Below are positions 42,847 through 53,897 of a stretch of 64,000 bases of DNA, in pieces; the first letter of the stretch is position 1; every line of letters starts with the position of its first letter. The notes under the pieces are model-generated. The model was not told the DNA's origin and ran no database searches. It worked only from the letters and a program-made list of their open reading frames with translations. This DNA comes from Glycomyces artemisiae (lineage in GTDB: Bacteria > Actinomycetota > Actinomycetes > Mycobacteriales > Micromonosporaceae): NCBI RefSeq assembly GCF_003002955.1, contig NZ_PVTJ01000008.1, positions 1 to 64,000 of the forward strand, in the 5' to 3' direction. Position numbers and translations under genes: made by a program.

Positions 42847-44601
42847 CTAAGGCGGCCAGGGGAAGCCGAGCGCTTCGGCATACTCCTTCGATCCGCCGGA
42901 GAGGCGGGCCGTCGACTTCGGATCCGTGGCTTTCAGGTCCGCGATGATGCGGTCCACGACCCCTGTCACGGCAGCGTCGTCGACCTCGGGAACGTACGGC
43001 ACTGCGCACGACGCGGAGAACTGCACCCAAGGGCCGTCTTCGGACGGCCGCTTCGGGTAGTAGAACGAGTACTGCATCTCGGATCGATCCGGTGACCATG
43101 AGCCGGTCCACGCCAGCTCGCACTCCCAGCGCGACATCAGCTCCGGCTCGGCCCCGATCCGCTCCCGCAGCAGCCGCGCGGCTCGTTTTGCGGGCCACTC
43201 CCAGTCGAAATCGGCTGCGGCCCTGGCGACCTCGGCGTCGTACTGGTCGGCGTCGAAGGCGAACCGGGCCGTCAGCGGATCCTTCAGGCCGGTGTCGCGG
43301 ACCTCCCACTCCACCAGGCCGTCATGGCGGCTGATCACCGCCCGGAACGCTCCGCAGCACTCCTCGACGCAGCCCGTGTCGCCGATCTTCACGTCGCGCG
43401 GCTCCGCGAGCGCCGTAAGACCGAGCCCGTCGTGCAGCACCGTTTCCGGCCTGTCCGAGTGGCCGCGTTGGAAGTGCGCCTCCACGAGCGGCACGCCGTC
43501 GAGCAGCAGGTGCGTCCGCGGCTGGGCGGCAGCGCTCGGCCGCGGCACACTCACCCGCACCGCCAACCCCCGGGGCAGCGGCAGGTCACTGTGCCCCGCC
43601 CGGTTGAGCTGCGTACGCAACCAGACCAGGTCAGGATCGTCCGGTGTGGCGGCCAGTGCGGCATCGACCGAAGCAGACGCCTCCGGCGACACCAGCAGCG
43701 CCTGGATTCCCGCAGCGGTCATTTCCCGCTCCCCGGGCGCGAACCCGAGCAGGGCACAGCGGCCGTACCGCACCTCGTCCCACAGTTGCGCCGCGAGCGC
43801 GAGCGTCTCCGGCTCGACCCCGAGCGCACCCGGCCGGGCCGCGTCGCGCAGGATGCGGGCGAACCGCTGGTCGCCTTGGAACCCTTCGGGTCTGCGGTCA
43901 AGCGCGCTGAACATCTGCACCAGGTCCGCGGACTGCTTCACTGGCAGAGCATAGAGCAGCTCGCTGAATTCCTGCTCCGGCAAATCCCGGATCGCCCGAA
44001 CCGTGTGCCAGCGGCGGTACACCGGAGTCCGCTCGGCCGCCCAGGCCAGATGCGGCCCGGACCGCCCGATACGCTCCAGCGCCTTGATCGCGGTCCCTTC
44101 GATCCTTCGGCCCAGCGGAATGAAGATCCGGATCCGTTCGCCGTCCCCGTCGCGAGGTGCGAGCGACAGCAGGTTCACACCGATGCAGATCTCAGCGATG
44201 CTCGTGCCGGTGTCGAGCAGGTGCTCGGCAATGGCCCGGATCGTGCCGGGTGCCATCGTGAACTCCGCGGCCTCCATATCGGAGGCGAGGGTGGCCGGGC
44301 CGACGCTGTTCCTGACATGCTTGCCGAAGTCCCGCAGGCCGTCCGGTGTCGCATCGGTGGTGCGGATCGACTCGATGAGTTCTGCTCGCGCTGCTGCGTA
44401 CTCGGCTTCGCGCTGCCGCGCCCGCTCTTTCAGCGTTCCGGTCGACGGAGGTCGCGACCTGTACTTAATAGCGATCGAGGCGCGGATCTCGCGGAGTGCC
44501 GCATCAGGGAGCGGTCCGTCGGAGTGGTGCTCGAGCAGCGCCCGGAGGCGGCTCTGGATGGGCTCGGGGTCGAGCGCATTGCGCTCGCCGGTCGCCGTCA
44601 T
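42847..44601 (-). CDS. Hypothetical protein, 584 aa
   Basis: No family recognised. N-terminal part (~1-90) is charged and may form a coiled coil (TLKERARQREAEYAAARAEL). The middle is helical and repeat-like; the C-terminal half has a Cys cluster CVEECCG and a final segment with QYSFYYPKRPSEDGPW. No signal peptide or TM. GC is slightly lower than neighbours. The ATG at 44601 overlaps the hydrolase stop (ATGA), so the two are translated together and probably act together. Confidence 0.7.
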   Translation of the reverse strand: MTATGERNALDPEPIQSRLRALLEHHSDGPLPDAALREIRASIAIKYRSRPPSTGTLKERARQREAEYAAARAELIESIRTTDATPDGLRDFGKHVRNSVGPATLASDMEAAEFTMAPGTIRAIAEHLLDTGTSIAEICIGVNLLSLAPRDGDGERIRIFIPLGRRIEGTAIKALERIGRSGPHLAWAAERTPVYRRWHTVRAIRDLPEQEFSELLYALPVKQSADLVQMFSALDRRPEGFQGDQRFARILRDAARPGALGVEPETLALAAQLWDEVRYGRCALLGFAPGEREMTAAGIQALLVSPEASASVDAALAATPDDPDLVWLRTQLNRAGHSDLPLPRGLAVRVSVPRPSAAAQPRTHLLLDGVPLVEAHFQRGHSDRPETVLHDGLGLTALAEPRDVKIGDTGCVEECCGAFRAVISRHDGLVEWEVRDTGLKDPLTARFAFDADQYDAEVARAAADFDWEWPAKRAARLLRERIGAEPELMSRWECELAWTGSWSPDRSEMQYSFYYPKRPSEDGPWVQFSASCAVPYVPEVDDAAVTGVVDRIIADLKATDPKSTARLSGGSKEYAEALGFPWPP

Positions 44602-45557
44602 CGGATGGTGGGGCTCGTTTCGTTGTATCCCATAGCCGCAGAGTATAACGCCGCATGCAACCGGGCCTCATCCGCGTTTCTCTTCACCTCCTCCGCGTAG
44701 CGGCCGTACATGGGGCCGGGGATATCGTGGCCGACTCCCGGGGTCAGGACCAGGCGGGCGTGCGTGATCGATGCGGCGAGGTCCCTTGCCGTGCTGGTGC
44801 GCAGGAGCTGGTCGCTGTCGCCGTGGAGGACCACTGTGGGCACGTGGATCGCGTCGAGCCGGGGCCCGGACCAGTGGGCGCCGAGTTGGCGGCCCATCGA
44901 GTTCGGGTCGCGGACGGGGCTGCCCGCGTCCTTCTCGACGCGGGAGCGGGCCTCGGCCTCGTCGAAGGGATAGCCGGGGGAGGCGAGGGCGCGGGAGACG
45001 GCCATGCTCAGGGCGAGGTCGCCCTCCGGAGTGTCGGGGAACTTGAGCTTGGACATCTTGGCGACGAACCCGAAGCGGATGTAGCGCAGGAGCTTCAGGT
45101 TCCCCGCGTCGGAGGACACGCTCGCCGACAAGGCGAGGCTGCGGACCCGGGCCGGGTGGCGCAGGGCGATCCGCTGGGCGCGCAGGCCGCCGTTGGAGTG
45201 GCCGAACAGGTGCGCGCTGTCCCAGCCGAGGGCGTCGAGGACCGCCGCGGCGTCGTCGGCCACGTCCTCGCCCGTGTAGGCCGGGACCTCCTTGCGGAAC
45301 AGGGCGGTCACCGGCTTCGCCTTCGCGGCCGGGAAGTGGGTGGACTGGCCCGAGTCGCGGTTGTCGAAGGCCGCCACGTGGAAGCCGCGGTCGATGAAGG
45401 CCCGCACCAGGCCCTCGGGCCACCAGAACCTGGTGACCGCCGAACCCATGACGAGGAGGAGCGGCTCGCCGCCCGCCCCTCCGAGGTCCTCGTAGGCGAT
45501 CCGGACGCCGCCGTTGTCGGCGTATCCGGTGGGGGCGGGGGACTGGGACTGGTTCAT
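44598..45557 (-). CDS. Alpha/beta-fold hydrolase
   Basis: 319 aa. Nucleophile elbow GHSNG with Ser121, oxyanion region MGSAVTRFWWP, acid in VLHGDSDQLL and His in GVGHDIPGPMY. Resembles the family that includes haloalkane or aclacinomycin-methylesterase-like esterases; the substrate is unknown. ATG 45557 follows AGGAGG. Divergent from a TetR gene with a shared inverted repeat, so it is likely induced by the TetR ligand. Confidence 0.9.
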   Translation of the reverse strand: MNQSQSPAPTGYADNGGVRIAYEDLGGAGGEPLLLVMGSAVTRFWWPEGLVRAFIDRGFHVAAFDNRDSGQSTHFPAAKAKPVTALFRKEVPAYTGEDVADDAAAVLDALGWDSAHLFGHSNGGLRAQRIALRHPARVRSLALSASVSSDAGNLKLLRYIRFGFVAKMSKLKFPDTPEGDLALSMAVSRALASPGYPFDEAEARSRVEKDAGSPVRDPNSMGRQLGAHWSGPRLDAIHVPTVVLHGDSDQLLRTSTARDLAASITHARLVLTPGVGHDIPGPMYGRYAEEVKRNADEARLHAALYSAAMGYNETSPTIR

Positions 45558-45581
45558 GGCTCCTCCTGTAGATCGGGGTTC

Positions 45582-45626
45582 GCGAACGGTGTTCCCGAAG
45601 TCTAGGCCTTCGGGTACACTGTTCGC
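45582..45626. promoter_or_regulatory. Operator between the hydrolase and TetR genes
   Basis: GCGAACGGTGT (45582-45592) and ACACTGTTCGC (45616-45626) form an inverted repeat with one mismatch. TACACT (45615-45620) is a fitting -10 for the TetR gene, so binding would cover both promoters. Confidence 0.6.
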
Positions 45627-46196
45627 AAACGACGAAGGAGTGATGTGGCCGACTACGACGAGCCGATCTGGCTCCGCCCCGAACGGGCCGCCACCGGACG
45701 GCCCGCCGTGCGCAGCCGCCCGGAGATCACCGCCGCCGCGCTGGCGGTCGCCGACCGGGGCGGGCTCGACGCGGTCTCGATGCGCAACGTCGCCGAGGAG
45801 CTGGGCACCGGCGCGGCCTCGCTGTACCGCTACGTCTCCGGCCGCGACGACCTGCTCGACCTCATGGTCGACGCCACCGCCGCCGGGATCGAGCTGCCCG
45901 AGCCCACCGGGAACCTCGTCGACGACCTCGTGGCCGTGGGGGAGGGCCTGCACGGGGTGATGGCCCGGCACGAGTGGCTGCCCGAGCTGGTGCTCACCCG
46001 CCCCTCGCTCGGCCCGAACGCGGTCGCGGTCCTGGACCACGTGCTCGGACTGCTCGCCGACCGGCCGGGCGACGGCCGCGCCAAGCTGGAGGTCTACGCG
46101 CTGCTCAACGCCGTCGTGGCCACCTTCGCGATGAACGAGCGCGCCGCCGGCAACCGGGCCCGGCACGCCGCCGCCTACCTGGGGCACGTCGCCGCG

Positions 46197-49469
<3,273 letters not shown>

Positions 49470-49476
49470 GGGCGCC

Positions 49477-50391
49477 TCACCCGATCGTGATGATGGTCTT
49501 CCCGGTCGGGCGCGCCGTCGGGTTGAACGCCTTGACGGCGTCCTCCAGCGGGTGGACCGCGCCGATGCGGGTGCGCAGGCGGCCGTCGCGGACGCGGGCG
49601 GCGAGCTCGGCGAGCTGAGCCCGGTCCGCCTCGACGACGAAGAACACCGCACGGCCCTCCGCGGGCCGCACCTCCGGCGGGGCCGCGATGGTGACCAGGA
49701 CGCCGCCGGGGCGCACCAGCGCGGCCGAGCGCGCGCCGATGTCGCCGCCGATGACGTCGAACACGAGGTCGACCTGGCCGACGTCGCCGAGGTCGTCGGC
49801 TTCGAGGTCCAGGAACTCGTGGGCCCCGAATTCGAGCGCCGCCGCCCGGTCCGCGGCGCGGCCGGTGCCGATGACGTGCGCGCCCGCCTCACGGGCGAGC
49901 TGGGAGACCACGGACCCGACGCCGCCCGCCGCGCCGTGGACGAGGACGCTCTGCCCGGTGTGGAGGCGGCCGTGGTCGAACAGGCCCTGCCACGCGGTGA
50001 GCCCGGAGATCGGCAGGCTCGCGCCGGTCGTGAAGTCGACGTCGGCCGGGAGCGGCGCGAGGTTGCGGGCCTCGACGGCGACCAGCTCGGCGAGCGTGCC
50101 GTCCCTGGTCCAGTCGGCGAGCCCGAACACGCGCTGCCCCACGGTGAGCCCGGTCGTCCCGTACCCGAGCGACGCGACGACCCCGGCCAGCTCGTGCCCC
50201 GGAATGCTCGGGGTGCGGTCGCGCCCGGCCCGGTCGGTCCAGGTGCCCGGCCAGGTCAGCTCGCCGGGCGTGAACCCGGAGGCGCGGACGCGGACGACCA
50301 CGTCGTTCTCCGCGGCGTGCGGCTCGGGCCGCTCGCCGAGGGTCATGCCGGCGGTGCCGGCGTTCGGGTCGGTGACGGTGACGGCCTTCAT
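49477..50391 (-). CDS. NADP-dependent quinone oxidoreductase-type MDR protein
   Basis: 304 aa, zinc-free medium-chain reductase: GHELAGVVASLG, NADPH motif VHGAAGGVGSVVSQLA, and a C-terminal HPLEDAVKAF. ATG 50391 follows GAGAGGGG. Likely reduces quinones or enones. Convergent with the aldo/keto reductase, 7 nt apart. Confidence 0.9.
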   Translation of the reverse strand: MKAVTVTDPNAGTAGMTLGERPEPHAAENDVVVRVRASGFTPGELTWPGTWTDRAGRDRTPSIPGHELAGVVASLGYGTTGLTVGQRVFGLADWTRDGTLAELVAVEARNLAPLPADVDFTTGASLPISGLTAWQGLFDHGRLHTGQSVLVHGAAGGVGSVVSQLAREAGAHVIGTGRAADRAAALEFGAHEFLDLEADDLGDVGQVDLVFDVIGGDIGARSAALVRPGGVLVTIAAPPEVRPAEGRAVFFVVEADRAQLAELAARVRDGRLRTRIGAVHPLEDAVKAFNPTARPTGKTIITIG

Positions 50392-50468
50392 GCGGGCCCC
50401 TCTCACTCGGGTAGGTCGCTCCATTAAACGACTTGAAGCGAACGCCCGCAGGCGGACCGCCCCGACTT

Positions 50469-51047
50469 TCAGCGGTGCAGGGTCGGCCGGTACACCAGCT
50501 CCTGGGTGCGGCCGTCGAACGTGCGGGTCCCGATCAGGTCGAGGTCGAAGTCCTCCGCGCCCGCGAAGATCGCATCGGTCCCGGTGCGGCCGCTGATGAC
50601 CGGGAAGACCGTCACCTGCACGCGGTCGACGAGCCCCGCGGCCATGAGCGCCCGGTTCATCGACAGGCTCCCGTGCGAGCGCAGCGGCACCGCCGACTCC
50701 TCCTTGAGCCGCGCGACGACCTCGACCGCGTCCCCGGGCACGACGGTCGCGTCCGGCCAGCCGAGCGTGCCGTCCAGCGTGGAGGACACCACCGTGGTCG
50801 GCATGCTGCGCATCCGGGCGTTCACCGGGTCGAGGTCGGCCTCCGGGATCGGACCCAGCAGCTCCACGAACTCCCGGAACGTGCGAGCCCCGAGCACCAT
50901 CCGCTGCTCGTCGCCGAGCGCGGCCCGGCGCCCTTCGAGGAACTCCGGCCCGTGCTTGCCCCAGTAGCCGCCCCAGTCGGCGTCAGGGCCGAACGAGCCG
51001 AATCCGTCGAGGGTGGTGAAGACGTCCCAGGTGTAGAGGGCGGTCAT
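50469..51047 (-). CDS. Dihydrofolate reductase-family protein (RibD_C-like)
   Basis: 192 aa. Begins YTWDVFTTLDGFG, with MVLGARTFREF and SHGSLSMNRALMAAGLVD, the pattern of the YwjB/RibD C-terminal-like reductase group, not of true DHFR. ATG 51047 is chosen for the GGGAG upstream; an ATG at 51077 is possible. Substrate unknown. Separated by 77 nt from the co-directional quinone-oxidoreductase gene. Confidence 0.85.
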   Translation of the reverse strand: MTALYTWDVFTTLDGFGSFGPDADWGGYWGKHGPEFLEGRRAALGDEQRMVLGARTFREFVELLGPIPEADLDPVNARMRSMPTTVVSSTLDGTLGWPDATVVPGDAVEVVARLKEESAVPLRSHGSLSMNRALMAAGLVDRVQVTVFPVISGRTGTDAIFAGAEDFDLDLIGTRTFDGRTQELVYRPTLHR

Positions 51048-51360
51048 GGCGTGCTCCCAGCTTGCTGTCGTCGGCATGTCGCCTGTAGGGACGACGCGCG
51101 CCGACCGGACTCATCGCACCCGGGGTCGCGGATCGCGGGCCGGCCCTCCGCTGGTGGACGTCGGACCGGCCCGCTCACAAGAAGAACGCACCGGGATGTC
51201 GTCCATGACGGACAACGGGTGAAAAATCCCGATCGGCTGACAGACGCGGCCCGCAGGCCCGAACCGGTGTCAGGCTCGCGTCAGCTGCGCGTCAGGGCGC
51301 CCCCCGATAGTTGCTCCATCAACGGGAAACGCCCGGTGAGACACACAAGGAGCAAGAACA
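51048..51360. other. Intergenic region with three 11-bp-spaced GTCAG repeats
   Basis: GTCAG recurs at 51269, 51280 and 51291 with exact 11-bp period (GTCAGGCTCGC, GTCAGCTGCGC, GTCAGGGCGCC). A GATAGT -10-like box follows at 51306-51311. This is the layout of an activator, such as an OmpR-type regulator, bound over the -35 region of the small gene at 51361. Nothing else was seen here. Confidence 0.55.
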
Positions 51361-51765
51361 ATGAGCGTCAACCTGACCGCCCAGGACAAGACCGTCATCC
51401 GCACCGCCGCCTTCGGCGCCGTCACCCTCCTCTCCTACGCCGGGATCGCCGGGTCGGCCCACCGGGTCGCCACCGACGGGACCCTCGCGTACGCCTCCGC
51501 CACCGGCGAGGTCGGGCACGTGCTCGCCTCGAAGAAGGGCGACTTCAAGCTCAAGGCCAAGTCCGCTGCGTCCCTCGCCGAGCAGGTCCTGCCCGCGCTG
51601 GCCGAGTCCGTGCGGATCCTCAAGGCCCAGGACCCGGCCGAGGCGGAGAACTTCCGCACGGTCGTCGGCGTGGCCGTCGAGGCCGCGAACCGCGCCCACA
51701 AGGGTGCGCCGAGCCCCGTCATGGCCGAGATGACCCGCAAGATCACCGCGGCGGTCAACGGGTAG
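51361..51765 (+). CDS. Small conserved-looking hypothetical protein
   Basis: 134 aa, no recognised domain. One weak hydrophobic stretch (AAFGAVTLLSYAGIAG, ~15-31) and a Lys/Ala-rich amphipathic rest (KLKAKSAASLAEQVL). Start ATG 51361 with AAGGAG 9 nt upstream. Strongly coding by codon use. It is a single-gene unit bounded by the repeat-bearing promoter and a strong terminator, so it may be highly expressed under specific control. Confidence 0.75.
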   Translation: MSVNLTAQDKTVIRTAAFGAVTLLSYAGIAGSAHRVATDGTLAYASATGEVGHVLASKKGDFKLKAKSAASLAEQVLPALAESVRILKAQDPAEAENFRTVVGVAVEAANRAHKGAPSPVMAEMTRKITAAVNG

Positions 51766-51788
51766 CCGCACCCCGATCCGAACCGCCG

Positions 51789-51819
51789 CGCCGCGGGAGC
51801 CCTCAGGGCTCCCGCGGCG
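51789..51819 (+). terminator. Strong terminator hairpin after the 134-aa gene
   Basis: CGCCGCGGGAGCCCT (51789-51803) and AGGGCTCCCGCGGCG (51805-51819) pair perfectly over 15 bp around a single C. Confidence 0.8.
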
Positions 51820-51825
51820 GCCGCG

Positions 51826-51889
51826 CTGCTCAGAGCAGATCCGCTCAGGGCGGATTCGATTGCGGGGGAGGGGCGCGGGTGGCGATCGT
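51826..51889 (+). promoter_or_regulatory. clpP operon promoter with tandem activator-like repeats
   Basis: TGCTCAGAGCAGAT (51827-51840) and CGCTCAGGGCGGAT (51842-51855) are 15-bp-spaced copies of one sequence, each palindromic (CTGCTC-A-GAGCAG; ATCCGC-N5-GCGGAT). They abut TTGCGG (-35, 51860-51865); 18 nt later is GATCGT (-10, 51884-51889), 6 nt before the ATG. The position suits an activator, here probably the PopR-like protein. Confidence 0.6.
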
Positions 51890-51895
51890 TGGGAC

Positions 51896-52525
51896 ATGAG
51901 CGAAGACAACAGGCCGCAGCAGTTCTCCGAGCGCGTGCGGCGCGAGCTGTACCAGCAGCGCGTGCTCGTGCTCGACGGAGTGCTCGACGACGACAACGGG
52001 ACGCTCCTGGCGACGCAGATGCTGTCGCTGGCGATCGACGACCCCAACAGCGATATCTCACTGTGGATACATTCGCCCGGCGGCTCGGTCCCGGCGATGC
52101 TCGCGATCCGCGACACGATGCGGCTGGTGCCGTGCGACGTCGCGACGCTGGCCCTCGGGATCGCATGCAGCGCAGGGCAGTTCCTGCTCTCGGCGGGCAC
52201 GAAGGGGAAGCGCAAGGTCCTCCCGCACGCGCGCATCCTCATGCACCAGGGCTCGGCCGGGATCGGCGGCGGCGCCGTCGACATCGAGTTGCAGGCCAAC
52301 GACCTGCGCTACACCAGGGACACCGTCCTCAAGCTCATCGCCGAGGACACCGGCCAGACCGTGGAGCGGATCTTCGAGGACTCGCTGCGCGACCGCTGGT
52401 ACACCGCCGACGAGGCCCGCGAGTACGGGTTCGTCGACGGGACCGTCACCTCCTTCGAGGAGATCACGCCGAAAGAGCGACCGGGCATCGGCCTGCGCGT
52501 TGCGGCCGAGAGGGGCGCCAAGTGA
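51896..52525 (+). CDS. clpP: ATP-dependent Clp protease proteolytic subunit, catalytically intact
   Basis: 209 aa ClpP-family serine peptidase. Ser92 in ACSAGQFLL and His117 in ILMHQ keep the 25-residue spacing of E. coli ClpP Ser97/His122; the Asp region (EDSLRDRWYTADEA) is present. LWIHSPGGS is the oxyanion strand. ATG 51896 with a promoter 6 nt upstream; the frame extends 12 codons upstream but that would overlap the promoter. Coupled to a second clpP by a GTGA overlap. By gene order with popR it matches the secondary clpP3-clpP4-type operon of Streptomyces rather than the housekeeping clpP1P2. Confidence 0.92.
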   Translation: MSEDNRPQQFSERVRRELYQQRVLVLDGVLDDDNGTLLATQMLSLAIDDPNSDISLWIHSPGGSVPAMLAIRDTMRLVPCDVATLALGIACSAGQFLLSAGTKGKRKVLPHARILMHQGSAGIGGGAVDIELQANDLRYTRDTVLKLIAEDTGQTVERIFEDSLRDRWYTADEAREYGFVDGTVTSFEEITPKERPGIGLRVAAERGAK

Positions 52526-53121
52526 GCAGCTACATGATCCCGAACGTGATCGTCGACCAGGGCCGCGGCGAGCGCGTCATGGACGTCTACTCGCACCTGC
52601 TGTCGGGCCGGATCATCTACCTGGGCACCGCGATCGACGCAGGGGTGGCGAACGCGCTCGTCGCGCAGCTCCTGCACCTGGAGGAGGCGAACCCCGACAA
52701 GGACGTCAACCTCTACATCAACTGCGAGGGCGGCGACCCCAGCGCGATGCTCGCCGTCTACGACACGCTCCGCTACATCCGGCCGAAGGTCGCCACGCTC
52801 TGCGTCGGCCAGGCCGTGGGCGTCGGCGCGGTCCTGCTCGCGGCCGGGTCCGAGGGGATGCGGTCGGCGCTGCCGCACGCCCGCATCGTCCTCGACCAGC
52901 CCGGCGGCCAGGGGCGCGGCCCGATCCCGGACCTCATCATCCAGGCCGACGAGCTGGTGCGCGTGCGCGACAGCATGGAGCAGATCCTCGCGCGCCACAC
53001 CGGCCAGACCGCCGAGCAGCTGCGCATCGACACCGACCGGGACCGCGTCTTCACCCCCGAGGCCGCCAAGGCCTACGGCCTGGTCGACAACATCCTGGAG
53101 GTGCAGGAAGCGGCCAAGTAG
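52522..53121 (+). CDS. ClpP-family subunit lacking Ser and His of the catalytic triad
   Basis: 199 aa with the full ClpP fold (YINCEGGDPSAMLAVYDTL, TGQTAEQLRIDTDRDRVFTPEAA). At the nucleophile site the sequence is GQAVGVGAVLL, giving Gly100 instead of Ser, and at the His site IVLDQ gives Asp125. It therefore cannot hydrolyse peptides by itself and probably forms mixed rings with the active subunit, as inactive ClpR does in plastids and cyanobacteria. GTG 52522 has GAGAGGGG upstream and overlaps the first clpP stop. Confidence 0.92.
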   Translation: MSSYMIPNVIVDQGRGERVMDVYSHLLSGRIIYLGTAIDAGVANALVAQLLHLEEANPDKDVNLYINCEGGDPSAMLAVYDTLRYIRPKVATLCVGQAVGVGAVLLAAGSEGMRSALPHARIVLDQPGGQGRGPIPDLIIQADELVRVRDSMEQILARHTGQTAEQLRIDTDRDRVFTPEAAKAYGLVDNILEVQEAAK

Positions 53122-53124
53122 CGG

Positions 53125-53514
53125 CTAGGCCGCCAGCGCGTAGGCCGCCCGGCAGACGGGCCCGTTCCCGGTGCCCGCGCGGTCGATGGCGGAGCGGTCG
53201 AGGAGGATGCGTTCGGCGACCTGGAGGACCAGGTCGCCGAGCGTCGTCTCCAGGGCTCCGGCGACGGCGGCGATCATCTCGCTCGACGGTTCCTTGACGC
53301 CGCGTTCGATCTCGGAGAGGTACTGGGGGGAGATGCCCGCGCGGTCGGCGGTCTCGCTCAGGGTCTCGCCGCGGTCGCGGCGGGCGGAGCGGAGCTGCTC
53401 GCCGAGGGCGTCGCGCCACAGGGGCTCGCTCGGCGCCGGGCCCGGCGCGGTGCTCGGGGCCGTCGGTCGGTGCTGTTCCGGCGCGGTGACCGGGTTCGGG
53501 GAAGTCTCAGCCAT
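53125..53514 (-). CDS. popR: PopR-like XRE-family regulator with C-terminal Ala-Ala
   Basis: 129 aa. An N-terminal Pro/Thr/Ala-rich tail (~1-30), then a Cro/C1 HTH (~37-91; ETLSETADRAGISPQYLSEIERG) and a C-terminus ending AYALAA. In Streptomyces lividans PopR activates clpP3-clpP4, and its last two Ala are needed for degradation by ClpP1P2; both the neighbouring clpP pair and the Ala-Ala end agree. ATG 53514 has TACGGT 5 nt upstream on the minus strand (leaderless). It is convergent with the clpP operon, 3 nt apart. Confidence 0.82.
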   Translation of the reverse strand: MAETSPNPVTAPEQHRPTAPSTAPGPAPSEPLWRDALGEQLRSARRDRGETLSETADRAGISPQYLSEIERGVKEPSSEMIAAVAGALETTLGDLVLQVAERILLDRSAIDRAGTGNGPVCRAAYALAA

Positions 53515-53604
53515 GCCCCACCGTATTCCGCCGCGCGCGGGGTTTTCCACCGGTTCCGCTGAAGGCGCAATCCGAGGGTTTCTTGAAAAACTGGGACCCG
53601 CCTG

Positions 53605-53663
53605 TTGACTCGATACCCCCAGGGGGTATAAATTCAGATCAAGGAGATACCCTCCAGGGGTAT
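53605..53663 (+). promoter_or_regulatory. CsoR-type copper operators and promoter
   Basis: TTGACT (-35, 53605-53610) and TATAAA (-10, 53627-53632) flank the operator ATACCCCC-A-GGGGGTAT (53613-53629), which fills the spacer. A second site ATACCC-N5-GGGTAT lies at 53647-53663. GATACCCCNNNGGGTATA-type sites are those of CsoR, the Cu(I)-released repressor. No csoR gene is in the window. Confidence 0.85.
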
Positions 53664-53687
53664 GATCGAGCGAGAGAGGAAGCCGCC

Positions 53688-53897
53688 ATGAGCGTCATCG
53701 AGTACCAGGTCACCGGAATGACCTGCGGCCACTGCGAGATGTCGGTCCGCGAAGAGGTCGGCAAGATCGGCCCCGTGGGCAAGATCGACGTCAGCGCCGC
53801 CACCGGCAGGCTCGTCCTCACCACGGACGCCGCCGTCGACGACGCCGCGGTCATCGCCGCCGTCGACGAGGCCGGCTACAAGGCGGTGCGGATCTGA
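53688..53897 (+). CDS. copZ: Copper chaperone (HMA domain)
   Basis: 69 aa single heavy-metal-associated domain with the Cu(I) site MTCGHC (Cys15 and Cys18 region) and the family ending VDEAGYKAV. Carries Cu(I) in the cytoplasm to CopA. ATG 53688 follows AGAGGA. First gene of the operon, directly behind the CsoR operators; overlaps the next start by one base. Confidence 0.93.
   Translation: MSVIEYQVTGMTCGHCEMSVREEVGKIGPVGKIDVSAATGRLVLTTDAAVDDAAVIAAVDEAGYKAVRI

Noticed and set aside
52522-53121. Second clpP as a degraded pseudogene
   Set aside because: The frame is intact, full length, tightly coupled to the active clpP and conserved outside the active site, which fits a retained inactive subunit.
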